Assembly: GCA_002404095.1 (NCBI GenBank)
Contig: DHJA01000081.1
Coordinates: forward strand, 22,379-32,638
Length of the DNA stretch: 10,260 nucleotides
Reading direction: 5' to 3'
Source: Planctomycetaceae bacterium UBA4732
GTDB lineage: Bacteria > Planctomycetota > Planctomycetia > Gemmatales > Gemmataceae
The position numbers and the translations under genes are program-made. How positions within the stretch are numbered: position 1 is the stretch's first letter; the number at the start of each line of letters is the position of its first letter. Under the pieces are notes generated by a model. That model saw only the letters and a program-made list of their open reading frames with translations, did no database searches and was not told where the DNA came from. Positions 6,310 through 10,260 of the stretch are shown one piece after another.

Positions 6310-7742
6310 ACGGCTTCCACCACAACGCCCGCCGTGTCTGTCAAGCGTTCATCCCGGCCGCCATGAAGATACGTCAATTTCTCATGGTCGAGGCCGAGGA
6401 AGTGTAGGATGGTGGCGTGAAAGTCGTGGACGCTGACGCGATTGGCCACGGCGTTGAGGCCGAACTCGTCGGTGGCGCCGACCGCTTGGCCGCCCTTGAC
6501 TCCGCCGCCAGCAAGCCACATTGTATATCCGTAAGGGTTGTGATCGCGCCCTTTCCCCCCTTGCGACGTCGGCATCCGCCCAAATTCACTCGCCCATACG
6601 ACTAATGTTGAGTCGAGCAAGCCGCGTTGTTTCAAATCTTTCAGCAGCGCCGCGATGGGCCGATCCACGCGAGCGCACATGTGCTCGTGATTGTCATTCA
6701 CGTCGTCGTGCGCATCCCATTGGGTGACGAGCGGGCCGCCGCCGGAATATAGCTGCACGAAACGGACGCCGCGTTCCACTAGCCGGCGCGCCAGCAAACA
6801 GCGCGTGCCGAAATCGGCGCTGCGTTTGTCGTCGAGGCCGTAGGCGGTGCGCATCGCCGCCGTTTCGCGGGAGAGATCGACGGCCTCCGGGGCGTGCGAT
6901 TGCATACGGAAAGCCAACTCGTAGCTGGCAATGCGGGCCGACAACTCGCCGTCATCCGGGTCGAGGCCGGTTTCGTTCATGGAGCGCAGCAGGTCGAGGG
7001 TGCGCCGCTGCCGCTCGGGGCTGACGTCGGCAGGCGGCTTGAGGTTGAGAATGGGATTGGCGCCCTTGCGCAACATCGTCCCCTGATAGACGGCGGGAAG
7101 GAAACCGGCGCCCCAGCACGGCGCCCCGCCTTCCGGCGCCCCCTCCGGCTGCAACAGCACGCAGTAAGCCGGCAGATCGTCGCTGACGCTGCCCAGGCCA
7201 TACGTCACCCAGGAGCCGAGACTAGGCCAGCCCATTTGCGTCCGGCCGGTGTGCAAATCGTACATGGCGGGAGCGTGAATCGTGCTTGTACACCAACAGG
7301 AGCGCAAAAAGGCAATATCGTCCACGCAGCCGGCCAGGTTCGGCATCAGGTCGGAGACTTCGAGGCCGGACTGGCCGTATTTCTTGAAGGTGCGCGTACT
7401 GGCGAGGAGCGGCGTGTCGCCTTTGGTGAACTGGCTGACGGGTTTGCCGAAGCTCTCTGGCAACGGCTTGCCATGTTGCTTTAACAGCTCCGGTTTGGGG
7501 TCGAAAAGGTCGATGTGGCTGGGTCCGCCGACCATGAACATAAAAATGACGGACTTCGCCTTGGCGTCGAACTGCGGCGGCTTGGCGCGGAGCGGATTGG
7601 CGGGCGCAATCTTATCGGCAGCGAAGCCGTCGCGCGCCAGCAGCCACGCTAGGGCCAAGGCGCCGCAACCGCCGCCCGCTTGCAGCAGAAAGTGGCGGCG
7701 GGTGGCGGGTCGGGGATTAGTAAAATCGGGAAGAGAGTTCAT
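6303..7742 (-). CDS. DUF1501 family protein with twin-arginine leader
   Basis: Encodes 479 aa, a typical length for DUF1501. A Tat leader is present: [11 protein letters not shown] at 15-25 followed by a hydrophobic run to about 41. The family belongs to the alkaline phosphatase/sulfatase-like superfamily. Visible conserved blocks are [14 protein letters not shown] (71-84), [15 protein letters not shown] (341-355), [11 protein letters not shown] (381-391), GRDHNPYGY (399-406) and [16 protein letters not shown] (437-452); their Asp and His residues are suited to metal binding. Enzymatic activity and substrate are not established. In planctomycetes it often neighbours DUF1549/DUF1553 cytochrome genes; none is present here, and a beta-propeller gene follows instead. 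The ATG at 7742 is used because it gives a normal pre-RR segment, though no clear Shine-Dalgarno precedes it. Its last codons and stop lie inside a perfect hairpin. Confidence 0.95.
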   Translation of the reverse strand: MNSLPDFTNPRPATRRHFLLQAGGGCGALALAWLLARDGFAADKIAPANPLRAKPPQFDAKAKSVIFMFMVGGPSHIDLFDPKPELLKQHGKPLPESFGKPVSQFTKGDTPLLASTRTFKKYGQSGLEVSDLMPNLAGCVDDIAFLRSCWCTSTIHAPAMYDLHTGRTQMGWPSLGSWVTYGLGSVSDDLPAYCVLLQPEGAPEGGAPCWGAGFLPAVYQGTMLRKGANPILNLKPPADVSPERQRRTLDLLRSMNETGLDPDDGELSARIASYELAFRMQSHAPEAVDLSRETAAMRTAYGLDDKRSADFGTRCLLARRLVERGVRFVQLYSGGGPLVTQWDAHDDVNDNHEHMCARVDRPIAALLKDLKQRGLLDSTLVVWASEFGRMPTSQGGKGRDHNPYGYTMWLAGGGVKGGQAVGATDEFGLNAVANRVSVHDFHATILHFLGLDHEKLTYLHGGRDERLTDTAGVVVEAVV

Positions 7743-7751
7743 GCTTTCAGA

Positions 7752-7788
7752 CTACCGCTCCGCGACCGAAGACGCAACAACGCGGTAG
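7752..7788. promoter_or_regulatory. Short inverted repeat upstream of the DUF1501 gene
   Basis: CTACCGC (7752-7758) and GCGGTAG (7782-7788) are perfect 7-bp inverted arms 23 nt apart, beginning 10 nt before the DUF1501 start codon in the 172-nt divergent gap. It could be an operator or a 5' UTR stem. A 7-bp repeat in GC-rich DNA may also be chance. TAGAAT on the minus strand (7851-7856) is a possible -10 box, but I found no convincing -35. Confidence 0.22.
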
Positions 7789-7914
7789 AGGAATTCCGCT
7801 TTCTGCACGCTTCACAGTAAACTCAACCAACTGAAGATCAGACACTGAGTATTCTATCCGAGCGGCTCTACAAACAAAACACATGGCGAATGCCTACGAC
7901 GGAGGGGCGAATCA

Positions 7915-8586
7915 ATGAACGACATTCACGACCTCGAACGCCGACTCCGTATTGCAGGTGAGCGATTGAAGCGAGCGGCCGCGGCCATGGCTCCGAAGCA
8001 CAAGGGCGGCGAGTGGGAAGAATATAGAGCAGCCCACCAGGAAGTTCTTTTGCTGGAAAGACAATTGGCGGCAGCAAATCGAGAGGAATATGCAGAGTCG
8101 TGTGGCTTTCCATTAACTTGGGACGCGGGCGCGCCCATGCCGCACTTGATGGTGAACGACAATCGGGCGCTGCTTGCGTTTTTGTTGAACGAACCCGATC
8201 CGGCGTGGGACGGGAGCTACGTGACGGTCAAGAGTGCGTCAGATGAAGGACCAGACCTGCTGGCACTTGTTGAATTCGAGCATTGTGGTTCCGCAAAGCT
8301 CGGATCGCCTAATGACGAAGTATTTGAGGGCCACCCGCTCAACGGCAAAGGACTCGAAGCATACGGAGCGCAACGAGTCGTCAATTCACGGTGGCTGAAG
8401 GAGATTGAGGCAATCAACAGCGTTCACAGAATGTATCGCCCGGAACGCTGGAACGACCTACACCACTTCATTTTCTGGTTTCACGACTCGACCTTCGAGT
8501 GCATCGCCCGGTCGTACAAAGTAGAAACATATCGGACAAGAATGAAGGAATTGCTGGGACTGATGGTGGAACGGCTGATTTCGTGA
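7915..8586 (+). CDS. Conserved-looking protein of unknown function with N-terminal coiled coil
   Basis: Encodes 223 aa with no signal peptide or membrane segment, so probably cytoplasmic. Residues 1-58 are charged and helical with heptad-like leucines (DLERRLRIAGERLKRAAAAM; EVLLLERQLAAA), likely a coiled coil. Residues 65-223 form a globular part with striking segments: PMPHLMVNDNRALLAFLL (75-91), LVEFEHCGSAKLGSPNDEVFEGHPL (118-142 region), GLEAYGAQRVVNSRW (146-160) and HHFIFWFHDSTFECIA (183-198). I remember similar patterns in bacterial hypothetical proteins but cannot name a family or function. GGAGG (7901-7905) with a 9-nt spacer supports the ATG at 7915. Its codons look less GC-rich than those of the neighbours, which might mean acquisition. 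It converges on the tRNA gene, 20 nt away. Confidence 0.85.
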   Translation: MNDIHDLERRLRIAGERLKRAAAAMAPKHKGGEWEEYRAAHQEVLLLERQLAAANREEYAESCGFPLTWDAGAPMPHLMVNDNRALLAFLLNEPDPAWDGSYVTVKSASDEGPDLLALVEFEHCGSAKLGSPNDEVFEGHPLNGKGLEAYGAQRVVNSRWLKEIEAINSVHRMYRPERWNDLHHFIFWFHDSTFECIARSYKVETYRTRMKELLGLMVERLIS

Positions 8587-8606
8587 TCGAGAGGGGAGAA
8601 TGGAAA

Positions 8607-8678
8607 TGGGCCCAGCAGGATTCGAACCTGCAACCAAGGGATTATGAGTCCCCTGCTCTGCCGTTGAGCTATAGGCCC
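8607..8678 (-). tRNA. tRNA with anticodon CAT, probably tRNA-Ile2 (lysidine type), otherwise elongator tRNA-Met
   Basis: A complete 72-nt cloverleaf reads on the minus strand. The acceptor GGGCCTA pairs with TGGGCCC (one G-T) and is followed by discriminator A. The D arm is GCTC/GAGC, the anticodon arm GGGGA/TCCCT holds loop CTCATAA, and the T arm GCAGG/CCTGC holds loop TTCGAAT. CCA is not encoded. Three tRNA types share CAT. The initiator is excluded by the normal acceptor pairing and lack of the three G-C pairs in the anticodon stem. The anticodon stem plus TTGGT variable region resemble E. coli tRNA-Ile2 more than elongator Met, so modification by TilS may turn it into an AUA-reading Ile tRNA. 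Confidence 0.93.
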
Positions 8679-8979
8679 GATGTATTGTGCTGCTTAAGGA
8701 ATACGTCCATTCGCTTCTGTTTTCCAAATCTTGCATGTAGCCTGATTGCAGCCATTCGCCTTGATGGCCGAATACCCTAATCGCTTGCTCATCACTTTAA
8801 CGGGTTCTTTGGGCAGGAGCAACAGAGTCGCGCAAGTGCGGAGCCGTTAGAGGCGCCCCCTTTCGATTTTTTGGGAGTGTGCAACACCGGATTGAGTAGG
8901 GTTTTTGTGGACAAGGTTTGCGCGGGCGTCTATAAATTATCTTGATCCTTTTTCTCATCCTGCCTCAGAGGGTTTGGCC
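8679..8979. other. Intergenic region between tRNA and DUF1559 gene
   Basis: This 301-nt stretch contains no convincing coding frame. It holds sequence upstream of the tRNA (no clear promoter found by eye), a small imperfect palindrome at 8754-8773 (ATTCGCC...GGCCGAAT), a GC-rich imperfect stem followed by a T run around 8839-8874 that might act as a terminator, and the DUF1559 promoter and ribosome site at its right end. Confidence 0.6.
8908..8936 (+). promoter_or_regulatory. Sigma-70-type promoter of the DUF1559 gene
   Basis: TGGACA (8908-8913) matches the -35 box in five of six bases and TATAAA (8931-8936) matches the -10 box in five of six. They are separated by exactly 17 nt and followed by AT-rich DNA. 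A start near 8943 would give a 5' UTR of about 37 nt before the ATG at 8980, with GAGGG (8968-8972) as ribosome site. Confidence 0.6.
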
Positions 8980-9961
8980 ATGCTGTTCTCCTCAAAAGCG
9001 CATCGATGGCGTGGATTCACGCTAATCGAGCTGCTGGTGGTCATCGCCATCATCGCAATCTTGATTGGCTTGCTGCTGCCGGCCGTGCAAAAAGTCCGCG
9101 AAGCCGCCGCCCGCATCAGCTGTAGCAACAACCTTAAGCAGATCGCGCTTGCCTGCCACTCCTACCAGGATGCGGCCGATCATCTGCCGCCTCAGTACAA
9201 CGAGTCGCCCGGCCCACGCGGGACGATCTACTTTATATCTGTTGCCCTACATCGAGCAGGGGCCGATTTGGAACAACTCGACCGTTGGGCCTTATTTGCC
9301 GGGGATCGACGACTTCCTATGCCATGAACCCCAGGGCGGTAGTTCCTTTTGGGCTCCGGCCGCCCGGCCCATCAAGGCTTACCTCTGCCCGTCCGACGGC
9401 ACAGGACAGGACAACGGCTTGTGGCCGATCTTTGGCGACCCAAACGAAAGGGGCAACTGGTCCTACAGCAACTACGGGGCTAACTTCCAGGTATTCGGCA
9501 ACCCGGCCGCCGGCGACGTGGCCAACCAAGCCAACTACCCGAATATGCACACATCGCTTAAGCTGAACACGATCCAGGATGGGACTTCCAACACCATCTT
9601 CTTCGCGGAGAAATTCCGAAGGTGTAGCCCGGGAGGGGCCGCCTATGCGTCGCTTTGGGGCCACGGGGGTTGGAACGTCCCCTACATGTCCGAGTTCGCC
9701 TACGGCAAGCCGGACGGATCGGCCGGGTATTCGGCCAACTCCGGGATCACCGGAGTTGTCGGGCCGAACTCGAAGTTCCAGGTCATCCCTCAGAACTCGT
9801 TAGCCTGCAATCCGATGATGACGCAGCAAATCCACACGTCGATTTTGTTGGCCGGCATGGGGGACGGCAGCGTCCGCGGGGTGAATAGCGGAGTGAGCGG
9901 CCCGACCTGGTGGGCGGCCGTCACGCCGAACGTCGGCGACGTCCTCGGATCGGACTGGTAA
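8980..9961 (+). pseudogene. DUF1559 prepilin-like protein, reading frame broken once
   Basis: DUF1559 proteins are abundant planctomycete envelope proteins with a type IV pilin-like leader. Here the leader is [12 protein letters not shown], cut before FTLIE (F13, E17 of the precursor), followed by the hydrophobic helix [20 protein letters not shown] and the usual [25 protein letters not shown]. At codon 85 (TTT, 9232-9234) the frame is lost: the first frame continues with unrelated residues and stops at 9327. The family sequence resumes one base out of phase as [13 protein letters not shown] from CTG at 9239. It then runs to CPSDGTG, DGTSNTIFFAEK and the typical end GDGSVRGVNSGVSGPTWWAAV to the stop at 9961. 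Restoring the frame would give about 326 aa, a normal length. The start is set by GAGGG with a 7-nt spacer. It may be a sequencing error, a recent inactivation or, less likely, recoding. Confidence 0.88.
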
Positions 9962-10000
9962 CAAGTTTTGTTTCGTTAGCCGAAAGGAAGGAATGCCATC

Positions 10001-10171
10001 ATGCGTCGATCAGTCTGGGCGTGGACGGCCGTAATCGTCCTGGCGGCCATCGGGTGCGGCTCGGGGAGCACCCCCGATACGGGACCGCCGATTCAGAAGA
10101 ATCCCGCTGGTCCTGGCCCCATGAAGCCCCCGAGCGAAGGCGGATCCTCTTTGCCGCCGAGCCAGAAGTGA
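10001..10171 (+). CDS. Small secreted lipoprotein downstream of DUF1559
   Basis: Encodes 56 aa, missed by length cut-offs. MRRSVWAWTA is followed by the hydrophobic stretch VIVLAAIG and C19, preceded by A-I-G, an acceptable but not ideal lipobox. The mature part is 38 residues, rich in Pro, Gly and Ser with no predicted fold (GSTPDTGPP, PAGPGPMKPPS, SLPPSQK). AAGGAAGG (9984-9991) lies 9 nt before the ATG, and the gene starts 39 nt past the DUF1559 stop on the same strand. Small lipoprotein genes directly behind DUF1559 genes are a recurrent arrangement in Gemmata-like genomes, which supports a real gene in the same operon. It may anchor or assist the pilin-like product; that is inference. Confidence 0.8.
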   Translation: MRRSVWAWTAVIVLAAIGCGSGSTPDTGPPIQKNPAGPGPMKPPSEGGSSLPPSQK

Positions 10172-10183
10172 CCTAACAGGTAT

Positions 10184-10200
10184 GGTCGCTATAGCGCACC
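10184..10200. other. Small palindrome after the lipoprotein gene
   Basis: CGCTATAGCG (10187-10196) is a perfect 10-bp palindrome flanked by GGT and CACC, 12 nt past the stop codon of the lipoprotein gene. The T-rich stretch CCTTTGTTT follows at 10205. It could be a weak terminator. ACCTAAC is also directly repeated at 10171-10177 and 10198-10204. Confidence 0.3.
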
Positions 10201-10225
10201 TAACCTTTGTTTGCTGACAACCTAT

Positions 10226-10260
10226 AGCCGCGACCATTACGAGCCGCGACCGTGAGGGAG
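10226..10260 (+). repeat. Two tandem copies of the AGCCGCGACC repeat core, running off the window
   Basis: AGCCGCGACC occurs at 10226-10235 and again at 10242-10251, a 16-nt period. The second copy continues GTGAGGGAG to the window end. The same core followed by CGAAGGGGAG forms both arms of the hairpin at 6245-6309. I recall similar sequences scattered between genes in Gemmata-like planctomycetes, so this is probably the start of a larger dispersed intergenic repeat. Confidence 0.75.

Noticed and set aside
8587..8640. Integration (att) site at the 3' end of the CAT tRNA
   Set aside because: No integrase gene and no direct repeat of the tRNA 3' end could be seen within the window.
9229..9244. 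Programmed frameshifting in DUF1559
   Set aside because: There is no classic slippery heptamer, no adjacent stop codon or evident downstream stimulatory structure; a simple mutation or sequencing error is more likely.

Overview
The window looks like a piece of a Planctomycetota chromosome, most likely from the Gemmataceae or a close relative. This rests on gene content, not on any database search. The markers are a DUF1501 protein with a twin-arginine leader, a PVC-type 'membrane-bound dehydrogenase' beta-propeller protein (TIGR02604-like), a Tat-exported Gfo/Idh/MocA oxidoreductase, and a DUF1559 prepilin-like protein followed by a tiny lipoprotein gene. All are typical of planctomycete genomes. 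Base composition is GC-rich, and long shadow reading frames lie opposite most real genes.

Left part (1-2956). The minus strand carries the 5' half of tRNA-Arg(TCG), cut by the window edge, and upstream of it the gene for a Tat-exported NAD(P)-type oxidoreductase. A GC-rich hairpin lies just past that gene's stop codon. Diverging from the oxidoreductase is a plus-strand YacP-like NYN-domain nuclease gene. It is followed by a tightly spaced pair: a small acidic protein and a PIN-domain protein with all four expected acidic residues. The pair is arranged like a VapBC toxin-antitoxin module, but the first gene does not look like a standard VapB.

Middle part (2957-7742). Three minus-strand genes follow one another in transcription order: DUF1501 (7742 to 6303), the beta-propeller/HEAT protein (6204 to 4393) and a secreted two-part protein of unknown function (4300 to 2957). 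Gaps are 98 and 92 nt and all three products carry export signals, so they may form an envelope or secreted-protein operon. A perfect 29-bp inverted repeat contains the DUF1501 stop codon. Its core reappears twice at the right end of the window, which points to a dispersed repeat family.

Right part (7743-10260). A plus-strand gene for a conserved-looking protein of unknown function is followed by a minus-strand tRNA with anticodon CAT, probably the lysidine-type Ile tRNA. Next comes a 301-nt gap with a good promoter near its right end. That promoter drives a DUF1559 gene broken by a one-base frame change near 9232-9241. A 56-codon lipoprotein gene lies just downstream, and the window ends in the repeat copies.

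I see no CRISPR array, insertion sequence or phage gene. The least explained items are the atypical toxin-antitoxin-like pair, the stop-codon hairpin and its repeat family, and the two proteins of unknown function.
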